Positions 1 through 7,944 of a DNA stretch of 11,746 bases are shown piece after piece. Made by a program: the position numbers and the translations under genes. The number at the start of each line of letters is the position of its first letter. Position 1 is the first letter of the stretch. The stretch is taken from assembly GCA_937868245.1 (NCBI GenBank), contig CALMMI010000624.1, positions 1 through 11,746 of the forward strand. Direction: 5' to 3'. The notes beneath the pieces are model-generated. The model did not search any database, was not told where the DNA came from, and worked only from the letters and a program-made list of their open reading frames with translations. Source of the DNA: an uncultured Ignavibacteria bacterium (GTDB taxonomy: Bacteria > Bacteroidota > Ignavibacteria > Kapaibacteriales > UBA961).

Positions 1-3000
1 ACATTGATTTGTCCGTTTCGCTGTGTTCCTTCACCAAACAGTTGTACCGTTGCCGGACTTCCTACACTGTTATATTCAATCAAAAGCCTTCCGCTTGTTC
101 TGCCCGCAGATTTTGGAGCAAACCGTAAGTCAATGCGGGCAGTATCGCCCGGTTTGAGAGTTAGATTGTTAATCGAGGAAAGGGAGCTGAAATCTATATC
201 GTTCGGACCTGCATGAAAAGTTCTGGTAATTGTAAATGCTGCCGCCCCTATATTCTTAACTATCATCGACTGAAGTAAATCCTTTTGAGAATTGACCTCA
301 ACCTTTCCAAAATCAATTACTTTATTCAATAATGAAAAAATCGGATCCATTCCCACACCATGAATTTCGTGATTCAGTGTATCCGATGCGGTTATGATAA
401 GTAAGCGGGCAGTTTTAGTCCCTACTGAATTAGGACTGAAACGAAATTCAACAGGGTAAGAGCCGGAATCCGGAACAGTAAAAGGAGGTATTCCCGAAAC
501 AATCTGAAACTGTGAAGCATCTGCCCCAACAATAGCAATTGAATCTACTCGGAAAGGGTAAGGTCCTGTATTGCGTACAAAATTTTGAACAACGGAATCG
601 CGAGCATTTCCCACGAAACATTGAAGCATGTCAACATCTTGCGAGGCGGGTATTGACTTTATAATAGAGAAAACAGTGTCGGAAATATCCTCTTGAAGAA
701 CAGAACTCCCTATACTCCAAATTTTTGCTGTATGGTCACCGCTTGATGTTGCAATATGGGTTCCATCCGAACTGTATGCAACACCTGTCACACTGGCTCC
801 ATGACCTACAAGGTTTTTTAGAAAGCTGCCTGAATTTGTATTCCATATGTTTGCAATTCCTTCCATATCTCCTGTAACCACCTGACTCCCGTCGGGACTG
901 AATGCAACACCTGTAACAATTTGAGTGTGACCAATTAAATCATGTAGCAACGTACCCGTACTTGTATTCCATATTTTGGCTGTTGCATCATGGCTTACAG
1001 TAGCAACTTGTGAACCGTCCGGACTAAAAACTGCTCGCGTGATAAAATCAGAATGTGCAACAAGATTACGGATTAGTGAGCCGGTATTTACATCCCATAA
1101 TCTTGCAACTCTGTCGTAACTTGCAGTTGCAATTTGTTGTCCGTCGGGGCTAAAGGCAACACTCCATACATAATTCGAATGGCCGGTAAGAGTGAATACA
1201 GGATTACCCGAGCTCACATTCCAGATTTTTGCGGTTTTGTCCCAACTTGCAGTTGCAATCCGTTTTCCATCCGGGCTGAATGTAACACAGTTTATATAGC
1301 TCGTATGCCCCTTACAATCGTTCAGGAGGGCTCCGGTGTTCGTTTCCCATATTCTCATAGTGTTATCTGCGCTTCCGGTTGCTACACGCGTTCCATCTGG
1401 ACTGAAAGCTACGCTGTATATTCCACCCGCATGTCCCGTTAGACTGCGAAGTAATGCTCCTGTGTGAGCGTCCCAGAGCTTGGCAGTCTTATCCAAGCTT
1501 CCGGTAATGATAAGCCCACCATCGGGGCTGTACGCTACTGAATACACATCGTCCGTGTGTCCGGTAAGGTTAAATAAAAGTGCGCCGGTGTTTACATCCC
1601 ATATTTTAGCAGTACGGTCTGTACTAATGGTTACTACTTGCCTTCCGTCAGGGCTGAATAGTACTGCGTTAAGACCTTCACTATGTCCATTAAGAGTAAG
1701 CACAGTAGGGGTAGAGCTATTGCCGGTTCCTTGCTGGCGTATTCGGATTAAACACTTTGTACTTGTAGGTAAGGGGATGTTTTTCCATAAATATCGGAGT
1801 CCTGACGCTTGGGTGGTGATAAACGACCATTTATTCCCGGAATCAATGCTATACTCCAACGACACTTTGTCCGTTTCGCTGATACCTTCCCAAGTGATTT
1901 CCTTGTCACTACCAACTACAAACTTTTCTTTACCGTTCGGATATGTAAGTTTTAGAGTAGGATTGATAAATGTCTTACCAAGAAATCCACCGCTTCCGCT
2001 TATGAATGCCGGGCATACATCTGTTACCACCTCGAACGAACAATATTTTAAACTGGAATCTATCGGTGTAAAGCGCAATGTAACCGGCGCACTTTTACCT
2101 TTTGGGATAATCAGTGGAAAGGTTGTGCCTACAACTGTAAAATTGGCTGATCCGAGTTTTCGCGTAATCGCATTTACACTAAAATCGTGATTTCGGGCAG
2201 TAAGAGTGATAGTAGTGTCAGTTGTTGAAAACAGATTCTTAGCTCCAAAAGATACAAACGACGGACGCACTTGGAGTGAGGAAAGGGTTGCAGAAGGGGC
2301 ACTATAGCTTGAAATTGAAGTTTTGTTTTGCCACGCCAGTTCTAATGAACGGATATTTGATTTACAAAGCTCGGTGCTTGTCCATGTTATTTCACATGGC
2401 AGCCCACCCCTAACCAAGAACTGTATTTTCCTGTATAAATTCTCTGCTTCCTCAACACTTTTCAGGTTTTCGAAATATTCTCCTCCTGTTTCGACTGCAA
2501 TATCTTTTACCGATTGAGGAGCATCTATTCCGATTGTAAAGCAATAGATAACACAATTTTGTCGTTTAGCTTCGTTGATGATTTTTGTAACTTCGGGTGA
2601 GCTTTGCGGGTAACCGTCAGTCAGAAATACAATTACCTTTTTAAAATAACCTTTGCTGCTCACAAGCAAACTGCCTGCACTCGGATTGATGAATGCTGCA
2701 TTGTAATCAGTGCCGCCCATTGGGGTAATCTTCGAAATTACATCAAGGAGCTTTGGTCTGTCTCTTGTAAAATCCTGATTTAGATAGTTTAGATTATCAA
2801 AACTGACAACTGCACATTCATTTGTTTCCAAGGGAATGTAATTAACCCATGCACTTGCTGCCTTTTTTACAAGTTCCATTCTTGTTCCTGTTCCAAGAGG
2901 CATAACCATCGAGCCACTGACGTCAACAACCAATACGGATGAAATCGAAAGAAGAGCAGGGGAGTTAGGGCAGTTTACAGAATTGATTGTTTGAGGGATA

Positions 3001-3185
3001 CCATTTTCAGTAAGATTGATAACGTTTGCACCGGGTTTTTGCTGTTTTCCGGTTGTATCGAAAGCTAAAAATTTTGCTTTCATCGTCGGGAAATTGGACG
3101 CATCTACATCAAAAAGAGAAAGTGACTGAGCGTTCACTTTTTGGATACAGATAAGCAGAATAAGAACGGTAAGGATTTGCTTCAT
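1..3185 (-). CDS. Secreted VWA - Ig-like - eight-blade WD40 - choice-of-anchor-D protein (3' end beyond left edge)
   Basis: One uninterrupted frame of 1061 residues runs from ATG at 3185 off the left edge with no stop. Residues 1-19 form a Sec signal peptide with likely cleavage after VNA (A19). A von Willebrand A domain (about 81-255) carries an intact MIDAS: D88-V-S90-G-S92, T159 and D190, so it probably binds a divalent metal and an adhesive ligand. Residues ~300-400 resemble a choice-of-anchor-D fold (IPKGKSAPVTLRFTP). Residues ~408-485 are an Ig-like domain starting LKLTYPNGKE. Residues 501-836 are eight WD40 repeats. Two HYDIN/choice-of-anchor-D domains follow (~837-945 and ~946-1061). 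The product should be exported; in this group such proteins often end in a type IX secretion sorting domain, but the C-terminus is not in the window. Function is unknown; a cell-surface adhesion or scaffold role is inference. It lies beyond the efflux operon's terminator and is probably transcribed separately. Confidence 0.9.
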   Translation of the reverse strand, partial: MKQILTVLILLICIQKVNAQSLSLFDVDASNFPTMKAKFLAFDTTGKQQKPGANVINLTENGIPQTINSVNCPNSPALLSISSVLVVDVSGSMVMPLGTGTRMELVKKAASAWVNYIPLETNECAVVSFDNLNYLNQDFTRDRPKLLDVISKITPMGGTDYNAAFINPSAGSLLVSSKGYFKKVIVFLTDGYPQSSPEVTKIINEAKRQNCVIYCFTIGIDAPQSVKDIAVETGGEYFENLKSVEEAENLYRKIQFLVRGGLPCEITWTSTELCKSNIRSLELAWQNKTSISSYSAPSATLSSLQVRPSFVSFGAKNLFSTTDTTITLTARNHDFSVNAITRKLGSANFTVVGTTFPLIIPKGKSAPVTLRFTPIDSSLKYCSFEVVTDVCPAFISGSGGFLGKTFINPTLKLTYPNGKEKFVVGSDKEITWEGISETDKVSLEYSIDSGNKWSFITTQASGLRYLWKNIPLPTSTKCLIRIRQQGTGNSSTPTVLTLNGHSEGLNAVLFSPDGRQVVTISTDRTAKIWDVNTGALLFNLTGHTDDVYSVAYSPDGGLIITGSLDKTAKLWDAHTGALLRSLTGHAGGIYSVAFSPDGTRVATGSADNTMRIWETNTGALLNDCKGHTSYINCVTFSPDGKRIATASWDKTAKIWNVSSGNPVFTLTGHSNYVWSVAFSPDGQQIATASYDRVARLWDVNTGSLIRNLVAHSDFITRAVFSPDGSQVATVSHDATAKIWNTSTGTLLHDLIGHTQIVTGVAFSPDGSQVVTGDMEGIANIWNTNSGSFLKNLVGHGASVTGVAYSSDGTHIATSSGDHTAKIWSIGSSVLQEDISDTVFSIIKSIPASQDVDMLQCFVGNARDSVVQNFVRNTGPYPFRVDSIAIVGADASQFQIVSGIPPFTVPDSGSYPVEFRFSPNSVGTKTARLLIITASDTLNHEIHGVGMDPIFSLLNKVIDFGKVEVNSQKDLLQSMIVKNIGAAAFTITRTFHAGPNDIDFSSLSSINNLTLKPGDTARIDLRFAPKSAGRTSGRLLIEYNSVGSPATVQLFGEGTQRNGQIN
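678..1685 (-). repeat. Eight tandem WD40 repeats, exact 126-bp period
   Basis: Residues 501-836 of the VWA protein are eight 42-residue units, each built as H-x(7-8)-[VA]-x-[FY]-S-x-D-G ... [AT]-x-S-x-D-x-[TV]-A-[KR]-[IL]-W. The Asp of each S-x-D-G motif ends at 1647, 1521, 1395, 1269, 1143, 1017, 891 and 765, a spacing of exactly 126 bp with no indel. Blades 1-6 are canonical. Blade 7 has E in place of the usual D (GDMEGIANIW), and blade 8 has SSDG and ends IWSIG rather than IWD. The strand before blade 1 (TPTVLTLNGH) looks like the outer strand that would close blade 8, so an eight-bladed closed propeller is likely. Confidence 0.92.
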
Positions 3186-3225
3186 GGTTGTGGATTAGGG
3201 GAAATGATTGTAAAAGATGAAAATA

Positions 3226-3233
3226 CAAAATAA
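3226..3233 (-). promoter_or_regulatory. Weak candidate -7 element for the VWA/WD40 gene
   Basis: TTATTTTG on the minus strand matches five of six fixed positions of the Bacteroidota TAnnTTTG element and sits about 40 bp upstream of the ATG. No TTG -33 box is seen at the expected distance. The start itself has no Shine-Dalgarno sequence. The match could be chance in AT-rich DNA. Confidence 0.22.
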
Positions 3234-3331
3234 TTTGTAAATACTAAACACGGCTTGTGTAATTTAGCTTTTGCAGGGTAGGAAGTTGATGTATATTTTA
3301 TACAAACATAGGTAGTGAACAACTAGTAATC

Positions 3332-3364
3332 TAAAAGGGCAGATGTGTAACATCTGCCCTTTTA
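3332..3364 (-). terminator. Intrinsic terminator after czcA
   Basis: A perfect hairpin has left arm 3332-3345 (core AAAAGGGCAGATG), a five-base loop at 3346-3350 and right arm 3351-3364. The minus-strand transcript ends in CTGCCCTTTT. It starts 34 bp past the czcA stop and should end the czcCBA transcript, separating it from the VWA/WD40 gene. A-tract and T-tract flank both sides, so it could work in both directions. Confidence 0.85.
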
Positions 3365-3397
3365 TTAAAATATCTTTAAGTAAACATATCTAAAATA

Positions 3398-6300
3398 TTA
3401 TCCACCAGCATTAACCTCTCTTGTATGAAGAGATTTATGATAAATAATAGGGAATACGAGCAATGTAAATATAGTTGCAGTCACAAGCCCTCCTATAATC
3501 ACAATAGCAAGAGGTTTTTGGCTTTCAGATCCGATACCTGAACTTGTAGCTGCCGGTAATAATCCGATAGCTGCCATCAAGGCGGTCATTACTACTGGAC
3601 GAGTGCGCACCCTTACGGCACTTTTTATTGCAAGTGTTAAATCACCCGTAATCTTCACCTGCCTGTGAAATTCCGAAATAAGGATAACTCCGTTCTGAAC
3701 ACAAATTCCGAAGAGGGCAATAAATCCCACTCCTGCAGAAATACCAAAATTCATTCGGGTTAAATGGAGTGCAAGAATACCGCCTATAAGCGCAAACGGA
3801 ACGTTAATAAGCACATACGCCGCATCCTTAGCATTACCAAACATAATAAACAACAGGATAAATATCATAGCCAAACTAATCGGTACTACTTGCGAAAGGC
3901 GTTTGGTAGCTCGTACTTGATTCTCGAATTCACCCGTCCAACCGATGCTGTATCCTTCGGGTAATTTGACATTAGTGTTCACTCTGTTTTGTCCGTCAGC
4001 AATCGTACTTCCGAGGTCGCGGTCGCGCACAGAGAATTTTACACCGATAAAACGTTTAGTATTATCACGGTAAATAAATGCCGGACCTGTAATCTGTTTA
4101 ATGGTAGCGATTTCCAGGAGCGGAATGCGTGTACCTTTGATTGTGGGTATCATCAGCATCATAATATCTTCTTCGTTCTTTCTGTATTGCGGTTCGTACC
4201 GAATACGAATATCAAATTTCTTTTCGCCTTCGTATTTAACGGTAGCTGTTTTTCCGCCGATTGCCATTTCAATTACTGCTTGTGCATCTGCTTTCGTTAC
4301 ACCATAAATTGCCATTTTCTCCTCGTCGAGAGAGACACTCATTTCGGGTTGCCCGATATTACGGAGAATCCCTATATCTTTCATTCCTTGTACTTTATCA
4401 AGCTCAGTAGTCACTTGATTGGCTATTTCATCAAGTTTTTCCAAATCATCACCGTATATCTTTACTGCATTCGAGGCGTTAATCCCGGCAACTGCTTCGG
4501 CAACATTATCAATAATAGGTTGGGAATAATTATAGACGATACCCTGATAATGACGGAGCTTTGTATCCATCTCATCAACCAAATCGTCCATACTGATTTT
4601 TCGTCCCCATTCTTCCTTGGGTTTTAAGTTCACTTGCATTTGCACATAATAGAAACCGCTCGGGTCTGTACCGTCGTTACTACGTCCTGTTTGGGAGAGT
4701 ACGCCGTTTACTTCCGGAAATGTCATAAGTTCTTTACGCAGGGTGGTTACCATTTTCACAGTTTCGGTAAGGGAACTGCTCATCGGTAATTTTGCTTCTA
4801 CCCATAAAGCTCCTTCGTTTAACGTGGGCAGGAACTCCGTACCAAGCCATTTTACTGAAGCGATGGTCAGCCCAAAACTTAACACGGCAATTCCGATTGT
4901 GAGTCGTTTATTACGGAAGCACCAATTGAAGCTGTGACTCACGATATAATTGATAAACTCAACGAAACGATTGTGCTTTTCCTTTACATTCTTTTTGAGG
5001 AGAATTGCGCTCAAAAGCGGTACGAGAGTAAGTGTAAATATGAGTGCTCCAAGCAATGCAAAACCAAGCGTGTAGGCAAGCGGAGAAAACATTTTTCCCT
5101 CCACTTTTTGGAAAGAAAATATAGGAAGAAGAGCAGAAATTATAATTAATTTAGAGAAGAAAATCGCTTTGCCCATTTCTGTTCCCGTTTTCTTGATAAG
5201 ACCCATTTTCGACATCTTATTGAAAACATCCATACCTTTTTTGTGGGCAAGTGTATCCAATGCTACAAACAGCCCTTCCACCATCACCACCGCCCCGTCT
5301 ATAATAATACCGAAGTCAACAGCTCCAAGCGAGAGTAAGTTTGCACTCATTCCTTTCAACTTCAAGCACATAAAAGCGAACAGCAATGCAAGGGGAATCA
5401 CCATCGAAACTATAACAGTCGTCCGCCAATCCGCCATGAAAACAAAAACTATCACCGTTACCAGAACTATCCCTTCTACAAGATTGTGCATAACGGTTTT
5501 GGTGCAGAAGCTCATCAGGTTATCTCGGTCGTAGAATGTTTCCATTTTTACGTCAGGAGGAAGAACCTTGTCATTTAATTCCGCTATTTTTTCTTTTAAG
5601 CGTGCCAGTACTTCGCTTGGGTTTTCGCCCTTGCGCATTACTACTATCCCCTCCACCACGTCATCGTTATTATTCAATCCTACCTGACCAACCCGTGGTG
5701 CACTCGATTCTCGAACTGCTGCCACATTCTTCACCAAGATTGGATTTCCGTTAAAGTTATCGACGATTGTATTCTCAATATCTTCGATTGAACCGAGCAA
5801 ACCAAGTCCCCGAACTACATACGCTTGTCCGTTCTTTTCAATTACATCACCGCCCACATTAAGATTGGATTTCGAGACCGCTTCATACAGTTTAAGTGGG
5901 GTAAGATCATACTTCTGGAGTTTAACAGGGTCAATTGAAATTTCATAAATTTTATCCTGTCCGCCAAAGGCTACCACATCGGCAATGCCTGAAACTGCCC
6001 GTAACTGGCGTTCAATCGTCCAATTCTGAATAGTGAGCAAATCACGCGTACCACGTTTATAGCTTCTTAAAACATAGCGGAATATCTCACCGGTTGGACC
6101 ATACGGCGGTTCTACTTCGGGTTGAACACCATCGGGTAATTCAATGTTTCTCAGTTGATTATTCACCTGTTGCCGAGCAAAGAAATCATCGACATCATCC
6201 TCGAAGATAATCTTTATAACAGAGAGTCCGAACATAGTAATACTACGCACATTTGTTTTTCGTTGGATACTGTTCATCCCTATTTCAATGGGCGAGGTGA

Positions 6301-6502
6301 CAAACCGTTCAATTTCTTCAGCACTGCGTCCGTTCCACTGGGTAATGATGATAATCTGAGTATTGGTTACATCGGGGAATGCTTCTATCGGTATATTCAA
6401 ATAACTTACAATGCCGCCAACAACCAATAGTCCGACCCAGAAAAAAGTAAAGAACTTATTCTTGAGTGAAAAGGCAATTATGTTTCTGATAAATGTGTTC
6501 AT
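3398..6502 (-). CDS. czcA: CzcA-family heavy-metal efflux RND pump
   Basis: At 1034 residues this is the full length of an HME-RND inner-membrane pump, a trimeric proton antiporter that drives metal export through CzcB and CzcC. The first membrane helix is at ~17-36, followed by the porter segment with ARQQVNNQLRNIELPDGVQP (109-128). The fourth-helix proton/metal motif is DFGIIIDGAVVMVE, with D396, D402 and E409 matching the essential D402/D408/E415 of Cupriavidus CzcA. The usual VEN is VEG here. Further helix clusters surround FGICVQNGVILISEF and the C-terminal GLLPAATSSGIGSESQKPLA segment. The DFG...DGA signature is typical of divalent-cation pumps, and the CusA methionine in the RIDM segment has no clear counterpart (IDNVAEAVAGI). 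Zn/Co/Cd/Ni is therefore more likely than Cu/Ag, but the exact metal cannot be read. The start follows an A-rich leader without Shine-Dalgarno, and 331 bp separate it from czcB. Confidence 0.93.
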   Translation of the reverse strand: MNTFIRNIIAFSLKNKFFTFFWVGLLVVGGIVSYLNIPIEAFPDVTNTQIIIITQWNGRSAEEIERFVTSPIEIGMNSIQRKTNVRSITMFGLSVIKIIFEDDVDDFFARQQVNNQLRNIELPDGVQPEVEPPYGPTGEIFRYVLRSYKRGTRDLLTIQNWTIERQLRAVSGIADVVAFGGQDKIYEISIDPVKLQKYDLTPLKLYEAVSKSNLNVGGDVIEKNGQAYVVRGLGLLGSIEDIENTIVDNFNGNPILVKNVAAVRESSAPRVGQVGLNNNDDVVEGIVVMRKGENPSEVLARLKEKIAELNDKVLPPDVKMETFYDRDNLMSFCTKTVMHNLVEGIVLVTVIVFVFMADWRTTVIVSMVIPLALLFAFMCLKLKGMSANLLSLGAVDFGIIIDGAVVMVEGLFVALDTLAHKKGMDVFNKMSKMGLIKKTGTEMGKAIFFSKLIIISALLPIFSFQKVEGKMFSPLAYTLGFALLGALIFTLTLVPLLSAILLKKNVKEKHNRFVEFINYIVSHSFNWCFRNKRLTIGIAVLSFGLTIASVKWLGTEFLPTLNEGALWVEAKLPMSSSLTETVKMVTTLRKELMTFPEVNGVLSQTGRSNDGTDPSGFYYVQMQVNLKPKEEWGRKISMDDLVDEMDTKLRHYQGIVYNYSQPIIDNVAEAVAGINASNAVKIYGDDLEKLDEIANQVTTELDKVQGMKDIGILRNIGQPEMSVSLDEEKMAIYGVTKADAQAVIEMAIGGKTATVKYEGEKKFDIRIRYEPQYRKNEEDIMMLMIPTIKGTRIPLLEIATIKQITGPAFIYRDNTKRFIGVKFSVRDRDLGSTIADGQNRVNTNVKLPEGYSIGWTGEFENQVRATKRLSQVVPISLAMIFILLFIMFGNAKDAAYVLINVPFALIGGILALHLTRMNFGISAGVGFIALFGICVQNGVILISEFHRQVKITGDLTLAIKSAVRVRTRPVVMTALMAAIGLLPAATSSGIGSESQKPLAIVIIGGLVTATIFTLLVFPIIYHKSLHTREVNAGG

Positions 6503-6511
6503 AGTTTTTAT

Positions 6512-6546
6512 GCTGATAGCTGATGGCTGATGGCTATTGGCTGATA
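6512..6546. repeat. Five tandem heptads, consensus GCTGATR
   Basis: Five adjoining 7-bp units on the plus strand: units 1 and 5 are GCTGATA, units 2 and 3 are GCTGATG, and unit 4 is the variant GCTATTG. A partial sixth unit (GCC) follows. On the coding strand they read as YATCAGC repeats ending 9 bp before the czcA ATG, so they lie in the untranslated leader or at the promoter of czcA. Seven is not a multiple of three, and the tract is outside the reading frame. Confidence 0.85.
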
Positions 6547-6644
6547 GCCTTTTTATAGGGAAAGTTTGGGAATATCAGTAGTAATCATATATAACAGTAA
6601 TATTAAATAGTATCATAAGTCCGTATGATGCAATTAATCTATAT

Positions 6645-6781
6645 CTGTCACACTGAGCCAGTCGAAGTGTTCAAATACCTACAAATTTATGGCAATGCTT
6701 GTATTTAATCTTTTAGTTCATTTCCTCTATAACCACAAACAAAGTATGAAATTAGACACTTCGACTGGCTCAGTGTGACAG
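6645..6781. repeat. Perfect 26-bp inverted-repeat pair (REP/MITE-like, 137 bp)
   Basis: The left arm 6645-6670 begins CTGTCACACTGAGCC and ends GTCGAAGTGT. The right arm 6756-6781 is its exact reverse complement over all 26 bp. The 85-bp spacer is AT-rich and contains a smaller inner inverted repeat (AAATAC at 6673-6678, GTATTT at 6701-6706). Each arm also folds imperfectly on itself (CACT...AGTG). I see no target-site duplication. The layout fits a pair of REP-type elements or a small non-autonomous element; no transposase is present. Transcribed, it would form a very stable stem between czcB and czcA. Confidence 0.85.
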
Positions 6782-6833
6782 AGTTTTTTGAACATATTAT
6801 TTCGATTGCTTTACATCTTTTGCATTACAGTCA

Positions 6834-7931
6834 TTAATCATTCAAAGCATCATAAATCAAAATTCCGTTCTTCGAGATAACTTTATCACCTTCGGCAATA
6901 CCTGAATTGATGTAGGTAATGTCATCCAATTGGCGATATACTTCCACTTTTCTAGTTTCGATATGGTAGCGGTTTTTGAATACCATTACCCAATATTTGC
7001 TCTTATCAAAAATCACGGCTGATGATGGTACGGCAACGAGCCGTTTGTTTTCGGCATACCGGAGGTTTATGGTTGCATTCATTTCAGGTTTGAGCTTGAA
7101 ATTCGCATTTGGTATCTGCACGCGGATTTTCATAGCTTTGGTTTCAGGGTCGATGGTATTGAATATTTTATCCACTTTACCATGATACACTTCATCGGGA
7201 AAGCTGAGTGTTTGTACATCGGCTTCATAGCCTATTTCTACTTTTCCAATATCGCTTTCATTCACATTGGCAAGTGCCCACACTTCATTGATTTCCGCAA
7301 TCGAGAAAATAACATCGGCTTTGTCCGCCCGTAGCTGTTCATTTTGATTAATATTTTTCAGCACTATAAAACCACTACGCGGAGCGGTAATATTATAGAT
7401 TGACCCGTTTTTCAAATTATAGATAGAATAAATCTCGTTGATGCGGTCAAGCTCTGCTTTAGCTTTTTCTACTTCGCGTTGGGCAGCAACTACATCTTTT
7501 TCAGAGTTCAGTTTTCCTGCATACATATCCTTTGCTACCTGGAGGTTTTTTTCCATAATCGCAACATCATTCACAGCATTCAGTTTCTGTTTTTGGAATT
7601 CTGCTACTTCTCCGCTGCGGACTACAGCAAGGATTTCCCCTTGATGAACATAGTCGCCCAGTTCAACATTAATTTTGAGAACGTTACCACCAACGATAGG
7701 ATAGACTTGTGCAATCTTATTATTATCCGCTGTAATCTTCCCGAAAAACTTGATTTCATTACGGACTTCTTGCAGGGTTGCATTGCTAAATTCACATTTA
7801 GTCATCATCGTATCGCTTATAGCAAATGTAGGTGAAACAGTTTCTGTTTTTTTGTCAGAACATCCGCTGAATAATAAAACTCCAAAGAGCGATAAAGCTG
7901 TGGTTGCGAGTATAAATTTTAATGTTTTCAT
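6834..7931 (-). CDS. czcB: CzcB-like periplasmic adaptor lipoprotein of the metal efflux pump
   Basis: This is a 365-residue membrane-fusion protein that bridges CzcA and CzcC. The start at 7931 is chosen because it gives a lipoprotein signal peptide, MKTLKFILAT...LLFSGC, with the lipidated Cys at 24; upstream in-frame starts would add about 90 residues lying over the 3' end of czcC. The first lipoyl half is at ~73-105 (GGNVLKINVELGDYVHQGE), the alpha-helical hairpin at ~110-172 (QKQKLNAVNDVAIMEKNLQ onward), and the second lipoyl half at ~178-212 (ITAPRSGFIVLKNINQNEQL). The beta-barrel follows at ~215-292 (GYEADVQTLSFPDEVYHGKV, KPEMNATI) and the membrane-proximal domain at ~295-362. A short MMTKC stretch at 42-46 could touch metal, but this is speculative. 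Start and czcC stop are 13 bp apart, indicating cotranscription and probable translational coupling. Confidence 0.9.
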   Translation of the reverse strand: MKTLKFILATTALSLFGVLLFSGCSDKKTETVSPTFAISDTMMTKCEFSNATLQEVRNEIKFFGKITADNNKIAQVYPIVGGNVLKINVELGDYVHQGEILAVVRSGEVAEFQKQKLNAVNDVAIMEKNLQVAKDMYAGKLNSEKDVVAAQREVEKAKAELDRINEIYSIYNLKNGSIYNITAPRSGFIVLKNINQNEQLRADKADVIFSIAEINEVWALANVNESDIGKVEIGYEADVQTLSFPDEVYHGKVDKIFNTIDPETKAMKIRVQIPNANFKLKPEMNATINLRYAENKRLVAVPSSAVIFDKSKYWVMVFKNRYHIETRKVEVYRQLDDITYINSGIAEGDKVISKNGILIYDALND

Positions 7932-7944
7932 TGTTTTAATAAAT

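Larger units (their letters stand above)
6503..6833 (-). other. Repeat-rich 331-bp gap between czcB and czcA
   Basis: No coding frame with recognisable product is seen. From the czcA side the gap contains an A-rich leader (6503-6511), a heptad repeat run (6512-6546), about 100 bp of AT-rich sequence and a 137-bp inverted-repeat element (6645-6781). The last ~50 bp lead to the czcB stop. The czcB-czcA junction is much looser than the 13-bp czcC-czcB junction. A minus-strand TAAATTTG inside the element (6689-6682) fits TAnnTTTG but lacks a partner -33 box, so a separate czcA promoter is possible but unproven. Confidence 0.7.

Noticed and set aside
678..1685. Regularly spaced repeat possibly a CRISPR array
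   Set aside because: The 126-bp periodicity is coding and gives WD40 repeats; there are no identical short repeats with unique spacers.
1480..2190. A 236-codon open frame on the plus strand
   Set aside because: It lies antisense to the VWA/WD40 gene, whose minus frame shows clear, continuous domains; the plus product has no recognisable motif.
3989..4627. A 212-codon open frame on the plus strand
   Set aside because: It is entirely antisense to czcA, which is well conserved; composition is that of a shadow frame.
6682..6689. TAAATTTG as an internal czcA promoter
   Set aside because: The consensus is short and expected by chance in AT-rich DNA; no -33 partner is present, so it is only mentioned in the gap description.
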